Positions 28,459-37,317 of a stretch of 64,000 bases of DNA are shown here, in pieces (the stretch's first letter is position 1; every line of letters begins with the position of its first letter). Source of the DNA: Hyalangium gracile (GTDB lineage Bacteria > Myxococcota > Myxococcia > Myxococcales > Myxococcaceae). The notes under the pieces are model-generated. The model saw nothing but the letters and a program-made list of their open reading frames with translations. It had not been told where the DNA came from and ran no database searches. The stretch covers positions 310,001 through 374,000 of the forward strand of contig NZ_JAHXBG010000010.1 of NCBI RefSeq assembly GCF_020103725.1, written 5' to 3'. The position numbers and the translations under genes are program-made.

Positions 28459-28740
28459 TCAGCGGACCACCAGCGTGCTGCACGTCAGGCAGTAGCGGGC
28501 CTCCGGGATGGCTCGCAGCCGGTGCCGGCCGATGGCGCCCCCACACCGCGAGCACCGGCCGAAGCCTCCCTCCCGCATCCGCGTCAGGGCGTCGTCGATG
28601 TCGCGCAGCTCCTTGTAGTCCCGCTCCGACAGCCCGCCCGCTGATTGCTCCGCCTGCGACGGCCCTCGAGCCCCCCTCGCGCGCAGACGGCTGCGCCGCT
28701 GCATCAGCGCCTCTCGCGCCTCGTTCTCCCAGATGTCCAT
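28459..28740 (-). CDS. TraR/DksA-type zinc finger protein
   Basis: A 93-residue protein with one DksA/TraR C4 zinc finger, CSRCGGAIGRHRLRAIPEAR then YCLTC, near residues 60-85, and a short helical N-terminus (MDIWENEAREALMQRR). Family members bind the secondary channel of RNA polymerase and modulate stringent-response promoters. Its short length and lack of the full DksA coiled coil make it TraR-like. ATG 28740 has GGAGGTCACC upstream; longer frames are rejected. Confidence 0.85.
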   Translation of the reverse strand: MDIWENEAREALMQRRSRLRARGARGPSQAEQSAGGLSERDYKELRDIDDALTRMREGGFGRCSRCGGAIGRHRLRAIPEARYCLTCSTLVVR

Positions 28741-28909
28741 GGTGACCTCCACGTTTCCCACCCCTCCTCTCCCGCTCATGGAGGGTATTTCAGGAAACGT
28801 GCCTTCCCTGTTCCGAGGGGGAAGGAGCGCGGGAGGAGGCCCCGGGAGACGCAGCCTTTGCACGCCCCTGCCTGGCTACGCATGGAATGCGCTGATCCGC
28901 CAGCGGCGC

Positions 28910-29578
28910 TCAGGGGGCCGTGGGAGCGGACGGCTTCGCCTTCTTGCGCTCCTCGCCCAGCTTCTGCGCGCGGTCCTGCACCGCCTTGAGCGTGTCCAGC
29001 ACGCCGTCCTTCTGACCGAAGCTGGCCAGCCAGCCGGGCACCGAGCCGCCCGGATCCACGCTGAACTTGTAGACGATGTGCGTCTTGCCCTCGCCCTTGG
29101 GGATGATCTGCCAGGTGCCCTCGTTGTGCTTGATGCGGACGATGTCCTCACGCACGGGCAGTGCGTCGGGCACAGCCTTCCAGCGCTGCACGTACTCGCC
29201 CGTCCCGTCCTCGGCCAGCTTCTTCTCGTCCACCACGGTGATGGCGTAGTCGCGGTCATCCACGACGGGCAGCTTCAGCCGGGCGTAGGCCACGCGCGAG
29301 CCATCCGGCTGGGTGGACACCACGCGGGACTCCTTCACGTACGGCATCCACAGCCGGAACGAGCCCGAGTCCATCAGCGCGTTCTGGACGTCCCGGGCGT
29401 CGGCCTCGACTTCCTTCTCGGCCCACACTTCCTTGCCGTTGCCGTCCGGGCGGGGGCGCACCTTGATGACGGCCTTCTTGCTCTCCACCGTCTCCCACTC
29501 CTCGGCGGCCTGCGCCACGCCCGCGACCAGCACCAGCGCCAGCGCTCCGCCCCACCACTGCCTCTTCCGCTCGTACAT
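28910..29578 (-). CDS. START-domain-like exported protein
   Basis: A 222-residue protein with a Sec signal (LALVLVAGVAQA, cut near residue 24). The mature part matches START/SRPBCC lipid-binding folds: KAVIKVRPRPDGNGKEVWAE, MPYVKESRVV, PVVDDRDYAITVV and GTWQIIPKGEGKTHIVY. START proteins bind lipids or sterols in a pocket. The tail is lysine-rich. ATG 29578 has the site GGAAGGAGACGAGC. Divergent from the 5'-nucleotidase gene. Confidence 0.83.
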   Translation of the reverse strand: MYERKRQWWGGALALVLVAGVAQAAEEWETVESKKAVIKVRPRPDGNGKEVWAEKEVEADARDVQNALMDSGSFRLWMPYVKESRVVSTQPDGSRVAYARLKLPVVDDRDYAITVVDEKKLAEDGTGEYVQRWKAVPDALPVREDIVRIKHNEGTWQIIPKGEGKTHIVYKFSVDPGGSVPGWLASFGQKDGVLDTLKAVQDRAQKLGEERKKAKPSAPTAP

Positions 29579-29779
29579 GCTCGTCTCCTTCCGAAAATGG
29601 GCACGCCACCCTCCCCTCCCCGGCCTGTCGGAGTGTGCGCACGCCAACGGAGCTTAACCCCAAGCCCGGACACGGCGGCAGGACGATGCCCGGGGAGTGA
29701 TGGCCCGTGGAGGATTGCCAGGCGGAACACCGTCTCGTCGCTCGACATTTGAGCAGGGGCAGGGCAGGAAGCGCTCCAT

Positions 29780-31270
29780 ATGAGTGGCTACCTCGCTGCC
29801 CCCCCGCCCGAGCGCGGCATCTTCTGCAACCGCACCCTCAACATGCGGGCCATCAAGGCCATCGGCTACGACATGGACTACACCCTGGTCCACTACCAGG
29901 TGGAGGCCTGGGAGCGCCGCGCCTACGAGCACATCCGGGATCGGCTCGTGGCCCTGGGCTGGCCGGTGGAGCAGCTCACCTTCGATCCGATGCTGGCCAT
30001 CCGCGGCCTCATCATCGACACCGAGAAGGGCAACCTGCTCAAGGCCAACCGCTTCGGCTTCGTGAAGAAGGCGCTGCACGGCACGCGCCCCATGGACTTC
30101 GACTCGCAGCGCACCGAGTACACGCGCACCATCATCGACCTGGCCGAGAAGCGGTGGATGTTCCTCAACACGCTCTTCTCGCTCTCGGAGGCGTGCATCT
30201 ACGCGCAGCTGGTGGACCTGCTGGACGCCGGCCGGCTGCCGGGCCCCATGGGCTACGCGGACCTGTACGCCGTGGTGCGCAGCACGCTGGATGCCGCGCA
30301 CATGGCGGGCAAGCTCAAGGCGGAGATCATCGCCGCCCCCGAGCGCTACCTGCAGCCGGACCCCGAGACGGCCCTGGCGCTGCTGGATCAGCGCAGCGCC
30401 GGCAAGAAGCTGCTGCTCATCACCAACAGCGAGTGGGCCTACACCCTGCCGATGATGCACGCGGCGTTCGATCCATACCTGCCCAAGGGCATGACGTGGC
30501 GCGAGCTGTTCGACGTGGTCATCGTCAGCGCGCGCAAGCCCGAGTTCTTCACCACGCGCTCGCCCCTGTTCGAGGTGGTGGAGAGCCAGAGCGAGGCGCT
30601 GCTGCGGCCGCACTCGGGGCCGCTCAAGGCGGGCACGCCGTACTTCGGCGGCAGCGCGCTGGAGCTGGAGCGCCACCTGGGCATGAGCGGGGACGAGATT
30701 CTCTACGTGGGCGACCACATGTTCGGCGACGTGCACGTGACGAAGAACGTGCTGCGCTGGCGCACCGCGCTCATCCTCCGCGAGCTGGAGGAGGAGGTGC
30801 GCGCCATCGCCGCCTTCCGCGCCACCGAGGCCCGGCTGGCCGAGCGGATGGTGGTGAAGGAGCGCCTGGAGGCCGAGTCCTGCCAGGTGCGCCTGGAGCT
30901 GCAGCGGCGCCGGCTCCAGTACGGCCCGCGCTCGGAGGTGCCGGAGGAGCAGCTGCTGGCACGCGGCGCCGCGCTGCGCCTGGAGCTGGAGGCCCTGGAC
31001 GCGGAGCTGGGGCCCATGGCGCGCTCGGCCGGCGAGCTGTCCAACCCGCACTGGGGCCTGTTGACCCGCGCGGGCAACGACAAGAGCCACCTGGCGCGAC
31101 AGGTGGAGCGCTACGCCGACATCTACACGTCGCGCGTCTCCAACTTCCTGTTCGCCACGCCCTTCGTCTACCTGCGCAGCCCGCGCGGCAGCCTGCCGCA
31201 TGATCCGAACGTGCCCGGCGGCGCCCCGGTGTTCCAGGCCACGGACGCCGCCAGCGGCCCCAACCCGTGA
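29780..31270 (+). CDS. HAD-family (cN-II-like) 5'-nucleotidase
   Basis: A 496-residue haloacid-dehalogenase superfamily enzyme of the cytosolic purine 5'-nucleotidase (HAD-IG) group. Motif I is IGYDMDYTLVHY near residue 33, motif II is LLITNSEW near 215, motif III is the lysine in ARKPEFF near 255, and motif IV is YVGDHMFGDV near 312. Such enzymes dephosphorylate IMP/GMP. Residues 340-440 form a charged helical region typical of the group. Bacterial copies are most common in deltaproteobacterial lineages. No ribosome site beyond GGAAG is seen. Confidence 0.88.
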   Translation: MSGYLAAPPPERGIFCNRTLNMRAIKAIGYDMDYTLVHYQVEAWERRAYEHIRDRLVALGWPVEQLTFDPMLAIRGLIIDTEKGNLLKANRFGFVKKALHGTRPMDFDSQRTEYTRTIIDLAEKRWMFLNTLFSLSEACIYAQLVDLLDAGRLPGPMGYADLYAVVRSTLDAAHMAGKLKAEIIAAPERYLQPDPETALALLDQRSAGKKLLLITNSEWAYTLPMMHAAFDPYLPKGMTWRELFDVVIVSARKPEFFTTRSPLFEVVESQSEALLRPHSGPLKAGTPYFGGSALELERHLGMSGDEILYVGDHMFGDVHVTKNVLRWRTALILRELEEEVRAIAAFRATEARLAERMVVKERLEAESCQVRLELQRRRLQYGPRSEVPEEQLLARGAALRLELEALDAELGPMARSAGELSNPHWGLLTRAGNDKSHLARQVERYADIYTSRVSNFLFATPFVYLRSPRGSLPHDPNVPGGAPVFQATDAASGPNP

Positions 31271-31295
31271 GGCCTGTGGCGGCTGTCCCCGCCCG

Positions 31296-31751
31296 CTAGT
31301 GCTCCGGTCTCCAGAGCGCCCGGAGGTCCGGCGGGAGATTGCTCGCCACGTCCTCGGCCTCGCCCTCGCTGATGAGCTCGCGGAACGCCTGGAACACCGC
31401 GCGCACCAGGGGCTCCACCTCCTCCACCGGCTTGCGCAGGTCCTCGGCCACCGTCCGCAGGAACTCCTCGCGACCGAAGCGGTGCGGGCGGGCGGGCCGC
31501 TGCTCCGGCGGCGGCAGGAACTCCACCAGCAGGCGCGGCAGCTGCGCCTCCAGGTCCCTCGCCTCCCTGGGAAGGATGCGCCGCTCCAGGGCGCTCAGCA
31601 CCGAGACCGCCGCGCACTCGGCCGTCTCCGCGTCCATCGGCCCCAGCTCACCCAGCTGCCGGATGAACGCGGCATAGGTCGCGTGGACGTGGGACTCGTG
31701 CCGCTGCATGCGGCGCTGCGTCAGCTCCTGCTCGTTCGTGGGACGTGTCAT
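31296..31751 (-). CDS. DUF2267 protein
   Basis: A 151-residue helical protein of the DUF2267 family, as judged by the repeated ERRILPREARDLEAQLP pattern and a second half with FLRTVAEDLRKPVEEV. Function is unknown; family genes are often stress-linked. ATG 31751 is supported by AGGAGGCCCCC. It converges with the 5'-nucleotidase gene. Confidence 0.75.
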   Translation of the reverse strand: MTRPTNEQELTQRRMQRHESHVHATYAAFIRQLGELGPMDAETAECAAVSVLSALERRILPREARDLEAQLPRLLVEFLPPPEQRPARPHRFGREEFLRTVAEDLRKPVEEVEPLVRAVFQAFRELISEGEAEDVASNLPPDLRALWRPEH

Positions 31752-31985
31752 GGGGGCCTCCTCTTCTCCCCTCAACCTGCGCATGGTCTCCCGCGCTCCC
31801 CGGCCGCCCGCCCCCTCCCTCTCCAGTCGTGCGTTCATGGGCTGGCGCACATCCACACACCCAAATAAGTAGATGAAATCCTTGGGTTATTGGCTGAACG
31901 GCCGCTGGGAGCGGGCGGCCGGCCCAGGGCTGATCCCAGCGCCTGATCCAAGCGATGTCAGACGTCCCCAGTATGAATTGTCCCC
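31752..31985. promoter_or_regulatory. Intergenic region with lower-GC segment
   Basis: About 230 bases between divergent genes. Around 31859-31895 the GC drops and an inverted repeat ACCCAA / TTGGGT surrounds a 17-base spacer. It may hold the promoters of the DUF2267 gene and the gene at 31986. Nothing else is recognisable. Confidence 0.3.
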
Positions 31986-32477
31986 GTGAGCCACTCGACC
32001 ACTGAGAGCGCGACGCAGGTCCTCGAGCAGGGCAACCTTCTGGGCGGAACCGATCTGGTCCCCGTCGTCGGAGGCAAGAAGGGCAAGCGCGCCCGCAAGT
32101 TCCACGTCGCCTCGGACCGGCCGCTGGGCTTCGCCAAGGCGCTGGCGCTCGTGGTGGAGCATGGACGCCAGAAGGCCAGGGAGCACGGCGTCACCTCGCT
32201 GAGCCGCTGCCCGCGCTGCGACCACGTGGGCCCCACCTCGAAGGATTTCGGCTACCGCGTCATCCGCGGCGAGCGCCGCCCCCAGTCCTGGTGCCGTGGC
32301 TGCCGGGCGCTGAACCTGCCGCCCTCCAACCCCTCGGCGCCCCTCAAGTGGTCCACCGGCGCAGCCCCCGAGCCCGCCGCCTCGCGTGACTTGGACGAGT
32401 CGGCCGACGGCTGGCTCTTCCCGCCGGAGACGCTGCGCGCCCGCCCCGGCAACAAGGGCGGCAAGGGCCAGCGCTGA
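31986..32477 (+). CDS. Small zinc-ribbon-like hypothetical protein
   Basis: A 163-residue protein. A lysine-rich segment GGKKGKRARKFHV (near 29-41) precedes a likely zinc ribbon with CPRC and CRGC pairs at about residues 75-107. The C-terminus is Gly/Lys/Arg-rich. The chain looks like a nucleic-acid-binding protein, but no family is recognised. The start is GTG with no ribosome site; other starts further in are possible. Confidence 0.6.
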   Translation: MSHSTTESATQVLEQGNLLGGTDLVPVVGGKKGKRARKFHVASDRPLGFAKALALVVEHGRQKAREHGVTSLSRCPRCDHVGPTSKDFGYRVIRGERRPQSWCRGCRALNLPPSNPSAPLKWSTGAAPEPAASRDLDESADGWLFPPETLRARPGNKGGKGQR

Positions 32478-32588
32478 GCCGCCTCCCCGGCTGCCCACCA
32501 CAGGCACGTACCGGGGCCCTCGTCCCGTTCCCCGCAGGGGGTTGGAAAAGCCGTGGCGTCGTCCCTACCTCTATCGAAGGAGGGCACC

Positions 32589-32885
32589 ATGGCTGTGCGG
32601 ACGAAACTGGCAGGAATCAAGAACAGACGACCTGTGGATGCGCGCTCGGCTCAGCCCAGCCAGCAGGCCAGCAAGGGACGCAAGACGCTGCCTCGTGACG
32701 AGGCCGCCGCGCTCCGCAGGCAGAAGGCGCTCGAGCGTGTGACGCTGGGGCCCGCCGCGGAGACTCACGAGCCCAAGAGCCACCGTCGCAAGACGTCGCT
32801 CAACGGCCGCAAGAAGGCGCCCAGCCAGATGCGCGTGAAGCGCGCGGGCGGGCCCGCCAAGCGGCTCCCGCTCCACGGAGGCTGA
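32589..32885 (+). CDS. Small highly basic, disordered protein
   Basis: A 98-residue, strongly basic (Lys/Arg plus Gln/Ser/Ala) protein with no hydrophobic core; motifs RRKTSLNGRKK and KRAGGPAKRL. The ATG has the strong site GAAGGAGGGCACC. I do not recognise it. Together with the gene at 35160 and the protein at 260 it suggests a set of nucleic-acid-binding low-complexity proteins. It converges with the DUF1361 gene. Confidence 0.6.
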   Translation: MAVRTKLAGIKNRRPVDARSAQPSQQASKGRKTLPRDEAAALRRQKALERVTLGPAAETHEPKSHRRKTSLNGRKKAPSQMRVKRAGGPAKRLPLHGG

Positions 32886-32904
32886 GTTCGCTGTCCCCCA
32901 GCGC

Positions 32905-32963
32905 TGAGGCCGGTGTGCCATGTGTCCGCGAAGAAGCGCGCGGCGCATGGTGCCCCGGCCTCA
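32905..32963. terminator. Large convergent hairpin
   Basis: Arms TGAGGCCGG (32905-32913) and CCGGCCTCA (32955-32963) are perfectly complementary. Pairing continues imperfectly inward through TGTGCCATG and CATGGTGC, with an inner CCGCG/CGCGG stem around AAGAAG. It lies between convergent genes and overlaps the DUF1361 stop codon, so it is a likely bidirectional terminator. Confidence 0.5.
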
Positions 32964-33644
32964 GGCCTGTGCATCCTCCGAGCGGCGCCAGCGGCGCAGG
33001 TGCTCGAAGGCGTAGTACGAGAGCAGCACCAGCACCGTGAAGAGCGCGGTGATGCCCAGCAGCTCCGGGTGCTCCGCCGGCTCACGCAGGTGCTCGAGGA
33101 TGGCCGAGAAGAAGGGCCGAGGCTCCGTCAGCACGTCCCAGCTGTTCCAGCGCTCCACCCGGCCCAGGTAGATGCCGTAGCCGCAGAGCACGGACACGAG
33201 CGCCACGCCCGCCCAGGCGCCCGCGCGGCCCACGCGCTCCTCCAGCAGCCGCTTCCACACGTCCAGGGACAACAGCCCCAGCATCCAGCCGGTGGCGGCG
33301 AACACGCCCAGCAGCGCCACGTCGAACCACAGCGGAATCCCCTGCCGGGGCCGCAGGTGGATGAAGTCCGTGAGCAGGTAGGGCGCGTTGGGGAAGACGA
33401 GCAGCCAGGCCACGCCCAACGGCGCCAGCATCCACCACCGCGCGCCTCGCGAGTGGAGCAGGCTCGTCACCAGCGCCAGGCCGTAGGGCACCCACGCCAG
33501 GAAGAGGTTCCAGAGCAGCCAGAGGTAGACGGTGTGCCGGGCCCAGTCGACCCGGGCCTTGATCATGACCACGCACACGGCGGTGCTCAGCAGCGCGGGC
33601 AGCAGTCCGTGGCGGTGCAGGAAGCGGAAGGGGAGGTGGCGCAT
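32961..33644 (-). CDS. DUF1361 integral membrane protein
   Basis: A 227-residue protein with about seven membrane helices. WLLWNLFLAWVPYGLA and WLLVFPNAPYLLTDFIHL are signatures of DUF1361, with RPRQGIPLWFD and the WNSWDVLTEP motif further on. Function of the family is unknown. ATG 33644 is used, since longer frames are antisense to the downstream plus-strand gene. Confidence 0.85.
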   Translation of the reverse strand: MRHLPFRFLHRHGLLPALLSTAVCVVMIKARVDWARHTVYLWLLWNLFLAWVPYGLALVTSLLHSRGARWWMLAPLGVAWLLVFPNAPYLLTDFIHLRPRQGIPLWFDVALLGVFAATGWMLGLLSLDVWKRLLEERVGRAGAWAGVALVSVLCGYGIYLGRVERWNSWDVLTEPRPFFSAILEHLREPAEHPELLGITALFTVLVLLSYYAFEHLRRWRRSEDAQA

Positions 33645-33860
33645 GGTGGACGCGTGGCTGGAGGCCCGCGCGCCGTGGCCAGCCGGCCACACCGCTCGGG
33701 CCCTGGGTTGAAAGGTATCCACGGCGCTCCAGGCCTCGGAGCCCGTGCCCTTCACGAGGAGCAAGTCCGGGGCCAGCCCCGCCGATTGCCCCGGAGCGGC
33801 TCGGGGCCTCTCATCGAGATGCTGCTCGAGGCGAGCGCTGGCATATGGTGCGCGCCGAGC

Positions 33861-35045
33861 ATGCCTCGCTCCACGTTGCCTCCCGCACAGACACTGAACG
33901 CCGATGAGGCGCGAAGCTGGCTCGTCAGCCACCTGGGCCTGGCCTCGAACCGCCTGCCTCCGGGCGCCGAGGGCACCCGCGCGCTGCTGAAGGCGCTGCG
34001 CTGCATCCAGCTGGACCCGCTGGACGTCATCGGCACCAACGCGGACCTCGTGGCCCTGGCGCGGGTGGACGGGCTGGTGCGCGGAGACGTGTACCGGCAC
34101 CTGATGCCCGGCCACGCCTTCGAGCACTGGGCCAAGGAGCGCTGCATCCTCCCCGCGTACGCCTTTCCGTACTACCGCGAGCACACCCGCGAGGCTCCCT
34201 GGTGGAACCTGGCCACGCGCCTGGAGCGGCTGCCCCCACGCGTGGTGGACGCCGTGCTGGAGGAGGTGGTCACGAGAGGCCCCATCTCCGCCGCCGAGCT
34301 GACCGACCATGGCGCGGTGAAGCCCCTGGACTGGAGCGGCTGGAAGGGCACCGGCAAGGCGACGTCCATGGCGCTGGAGGTGCTGTGGACCCGCTGCCAG
34401 GTGGTCATCTGCGGCCGGGGCCCGGGAGGCAAGCGCTACGACATTCCCGAGCGAGCGCTGCCGGAGGTGGCCGGAAAGCCGCGCGCCAGCGGACCGGAGG
34501 TATTTGATAGGTGGGCCGTGCTCGAGCGCGTGGAGGCCGCGGGGATGCTCTCGCGCGCGGCCGGCGCTCACTGGTCCATCCTCTCCAAGGTCCGCACCAC
34601 GGCGCTGCCGGACACGCTGGTGCGCGAGGGGCTGCTGGAGGAGGTGGGGCTGCCCGGTTCGCCCCGGCGCTACCTGGCCCCCGCGGGCTTCCGAAAGCGG
34701 CCCATCACCTCGCCTGACGCGCGCATGCGCATCCTCGGTCCGTTGGATCCGCTGCTGTGGGACCGGGGGCTGGTGAAGCTGGCCTTCGGCTTCGAGTACA
34801 TGTGGGAGGTCTACAAGCCCGCCGACCAGCGCCGGTGGGGTTGGTACGTGTGTCCACTGCTGCACCGGGGCCAGTTGGTGGGCCGGCTGGAGGCGCGCGT
34901 GGTGGAGGGCGTGCTGCGCGTGGACAACGTGTGGCGCGAGAAGGGCGTGAAGCTGGACGATGCGGCGCTGGATGAGGCGCTCGCCCGCCACGCGAAGGCC
35001 TGTGGCGCCACGGGGGTCCGCCGGCCTCGGGCCCGCGTGGGCTGA
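33861..35045 (+). CDS. Winged-helix DNA glycosylase, AlkX/YcaQ family
   Basis: A 394-residue protein of the HTH_42 family, which includes YcaQ/AlkX and AlkZ glycosylases that repair alkylated bases and interstrand crosslinks. CIQLDPLDVIGTNADLVA carries the QxD catalytic motif near residue 52; HAFEHWAKERCILP and LLHRGQLVGRLEARV follow as conserved blocks. Winged-helix units repeat through the chain. It is soluble and cytoplasmic. The N-terminal 15 residues vary; an in-frame ATG slightly upstream is possible. Confidence 0.88.
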   Translation: MPRSTLPPAQTLNADEARSWLVSHLGLASNRLPPGAEGTRALLKALRCIQLDPLDVIGTNADLVALARVDGLVRGDVYRHLMPGHAFEHWAKERCILPAYAFPYYREHTREAPWWNLATRLERLPPRVVDAVLEEVVTRGPISAAELTDHGAVKPLDWSGWKGTGKATSMALEVLWTRCQVVICGRGPGGKRYDIPERALPEVAGKPRASGPEVFDRWAVLERVEAAGMLSRAAGAHWSILSKVRTTALPDTLVREGLLEEVGLPGSPRRYLAPAGFRKRPITSPDARMRILGPLDPLLWDRGLVKLAFGFEYMWEVYKPADQRRWGWYVCPLLHRGQLVGRLEARVVEGVLRVDNVWREKGVKLDDAALDEALARHAKACGATGVRRPRARVG

Positions 35046-35159
35046 GGGCCCGGGGACGGATTCCCAGCAGACACCAGACATGGACTCCGGGGCATGCTCG
35101 GTCCTCTGCCCTCTGGCACCTCCGCCGAGCCATCCCTAACTGAGTTCCTGGGAGGCTCC

Positions 35160-35552
35160 ATGCCAGAGAAATCACATGCGGTTCGCGCCAAGAGCGCGAA
35201 GAAGAAGGGCACCACGCTGGCGCTCAAGGCTTCGGATGTCGAGGCGGGTGAAGGCCTGAGCACGCACCGCGCCAAGAAGATCGGCGGGCCTCGTGAGATT
35301 GGCGAGGTGGGGTTCACGGATCGCAGCGTCAGCCCGCGCAAGCCGCCCGGGCGCGGCCTGACGACGAGGAGCCGGAAGCTGCCTCTGCCGGAGACGGGCA
35401 GCAGCACCTCGCGCCGCAAGACGCTCCCGGCCGAGGCTGCGGCGGGCTACCGCAAGGAGGGGACTCGGAAGCGGACCACGGGTCGGGGAGACACGTCGCC
35501 GCTCAAGGCCGCCAAGGTCCTCACGAGGCAGAAGCGGAAGAATCCGCGGTAG
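35160..35552 (+). CDS. Small highly basic, disordered protein
   Basis: A 130-residue protein rich in Lys, Arg, Ser, Thr and Gly, with motifs RAKSAKKKG, RRKTLPAEA and RKRTTGRGD. No hydrophobic core and no recognised family. ATG 35160 follows GGGAGGCTCC; the 22 upstream codons of the open frame are excluded. It resembles the protein at 32589 in composition and the RRKT motif. Its last 32 bases overlap the end of the convergent protease gene. Confidence 0.6.
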   Translation: MPEKSHAVRAKSAKKKGTTLALKASDVEAGEGLSTHRAKKIGGPREIGEVGFTDRSVSPRKPPGRGLTTRSRKLPLPETGSSTSRRKTLPAEAAAGYRKEGTRKRTTGRGDTSPLKAAKVLTRQKRKNPR

Positions 35553-36708
35553 TTCGCACGCGACGGCGGTTGCGCGTCATCGGGAGCACCCACGCGAGCA
35601 GCCCGAGCAGGGCCGCTCCCGGTGCGCTCGCGCAGCCTCCCGACTCGGAGCGAGGCACCTCGTCACAGGGCGTGAAGCAGCGGCATGCTTCATCGCCTTC
35701 GGGCTCCAGCCGCGCGCACAGTCCCGCGGCTCCACACGCGGCGTCCTCCGTGCAGGGCGCGCCGTAGTCTCCCTGCTGCAGCGCGGGCAGGAGGCACCGG
35801 CGTGGGGCGCCGTCCACGGCGTCGCAGATGAGGCCCGAGGGGCAGTCCGCGTCCCGCTCGCAGGCGGCCCGACAGAGGTTCTCGGGCTCCAGCGTGGGCA
35901 CGGCGGGCTGGGGGAGCGTGGAGAGGAACGGCTGGAGGAAGGTGTCTCGCAGCACGTCCACTCGCACGTTGACGGCCTCCGTGCGGCAGGCCACGTCTCC
36001 GCTGACGGTGATGCCGACGAGAACCTCTCGAGTGCCGTCACTCACCAGCACCGGGCCTCCGCTGTCTCCCACGCAGCTCATCCCGGGTGCCGGGCCCGCG
36101 CTGAAGGCGCTCGCGGACACCTCCCTCACGGCGAGCATCCCCTGGCGGCGACGACCCGCGGGTGCGCTGGCGTCCTTCGTGTCTCCATAGCCGAGGACAC
36201 GCGCAGGGGTTCCGGGTGACAGGGAGAGGCGCGCGGGCTCGGGCAGCGGGAGGGGTGAGATGTCCACGGGGGTCGCGAGCCGCAGCAGCGCCACGTCGAA
36301 GGCATGGGTCTCGGGCACGTAGTCCGGATGGCGCAGGGCGCGGGAGACCCGGACGAACCGCCCCTGAGGCGCTGGCAGGAGGACCGAGCCGAGGAAGATT
36401 TCGTACGGCCCCTCTGGACCGAAGATGTTCAGACAGTGCGCCGCGGTGAGCACCACATCCGGCGCGATGAGCGCCCCGGAGCACAGCAGCGTCAGCGGCT
36501 CTCCCGAGCAGCGCGTCCGCCTCGCCACGAGCGCCACCACCGCCCCATCGTCCGGCGCGTCCGTGCCGTTCACCACGCGCTGTGACATCCGCGTGAGGGC
36601 GGGCGGATCCTCGGTGGACGTGCAGCCCGTGGCTCCCAGCGCCAGCAGGAGCCAGCCGATCCGGAAGACACCACCGTGAGGAGCGAGCGGGAACAGACGC
36701 CGCCTCAT
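35521..36708 (-). CDS. Trypsin-like serine protease with MYXO-CTERM-like tail
   Basis: A 395-residue S1-family protease. LTAAHC (His), FDVALLRL (Asp) and CVGDSGGPVL (Ser) form the catalytic triad in the first 250 residues. An EGF-like, cysteine-rich module follows (CRAACERDADCPSGLICD and CGAAGLCARL). The very end GGCASAPGAALLGLLAWVLP then RNRRR fits the MYXO-CTERM sorting tail: a cysteine motif, a hydrophobic helix and a basic cluster. The N-terminus WLLLALGATGC is also lipobox-like, an odd combination. ATG 36708 overlaps the upstream stop in ATGA, indicating translational coupling. Confidence 0.88.
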   Translation of the reverse strand: MRRRLFPLAPHGGVFRIGWLLLALGATGCTSTEDPPALTRMSQRVVNGTDAPDDGAVVALVARRTRCSGEPLTLLCSGALIAPDVVLTAAHCLNIFGPEGPYEIFLGSVLLPAPQGRFVRVSRALRHPDYVPETHAFDVALLRLATPVDISPLPLPEPARLSLSPGTPARVLGYGDTKDASAPAGRRRQGMLAVREVSASAFSAGPAPGMSCVGDSGGPVLVSDGTREVLVGITVSGDVACRTEAVNVRVDVLRDTFLQPFLSTLPQPAVPTLEPENLCRAACERDADCPSGLICDAVDGAPRRCLLPALQQGDYGAPCTEDAACGAAGLCARLEPEGDEACRCFTPCDEVPRSESGGCASAPGAALLGLLAWVLPMTRNRRRVRTTADSSASAS

Positions 36709-37286
36709 GGCAGCTCGGGCGGCTCGTTCTCCGCCTCGCGCGCGAGCTGCTGGAGCTCCTCTCGCAGCTTCTTCAGCCGAGCCTGGTGACGCTGGATCAG
36801 CGTATCCAGGCGCTGGCGCTCGGCCGCGTCTCCACGCGCCCCCGCCGCATCCCGGTCTCGCTCCAGCCGCTCCACGTCCCGAGCCAGCAGCGAGGTGATG
36901 CGCTCCGTCTTCCCGAGCCGCCACCGCGCCGTCTGGGGCTTCTCCGGCAGGATCGGATCATTCACCTGCGGCAGCGGGTTGGGCGACTCGGGCAGGGGCA
37001 CGTCGTCCCCGGGACCGATCGGCACAACCGTGGCCCGCCCGGATGCTTCGGGCGCGGGCTTGGACGCGGACGCCACCGGCTCAGTGGCGCGCGGCGCGGG
37101 CGGACGCGATGGAGCCGCGGGCGCTCGTAGCTCAGGCGTCACTGTAGCTACGGAGGCCGAAGGAGGCGGAGGTACCTCCGGTGACGGCGGAGCGGGCGGC
37201 GTGGGCCAGAGCACCACGGCGAGCACCGCCACGGCGAGCACCGCGGCACCCGCGAGCGGTAGGACGAGACGGGCGGAGACTTTCAT
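36705..37286 (-). CDS. Membrane-anchored coiled-coil hypothetical protein
   Basis: A 193-residue protein: one N-terminal membrane helix (LVLPLAGAAVLAVAVLAVVLW), a Pro/Ala/Ser-rich spacer to about residue 115, and a charged coiled-coil helix with many Arg, Glu and Leu at 128-193 (DVERLERDRDAAGARG). No enzyme motif. It sits in an operon between the NTF2-like lipoprotein and the trypsin-like protease and may help present or regulate the protease at the membrane; that is inference. The start has no clear ribosome site. Confidence 0.7.
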   Translation of the reverse strand: MKVSARLVLPLAGAAVLAVAVLAVVLWPTPPAPPSPEVPPPPSASVATVTPELRAPAAPSRPPAPRATEPVASASKPAPEASGRATVVPIGPGDDVPLPESPNPLPQVNDPILPEKPQTARWRLGKTERITSLLARDVERLERDRDAAGARGDAAERQRLDTLIQRHQARLKKLREELQQLAREAENEPPELP

Positions 37287-37317
37287 GGAGGGAGCGCTCG
37301 GGAGCGTACTTCAAGAC

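Noticed and set aside
31986-32477. Ribosomal-protein or transposase-like zinc ribbon
   Set aside because: Only two CXXC pairs are shared; no other family residue is seen, so no name was given.
35521-35552. Convergent overlap of the protease and small basic protein as an antisense control element
   Set aside because: A 32-base 3' overlap of convergent genes is ordinary in compact genomes and shows no extra structure.
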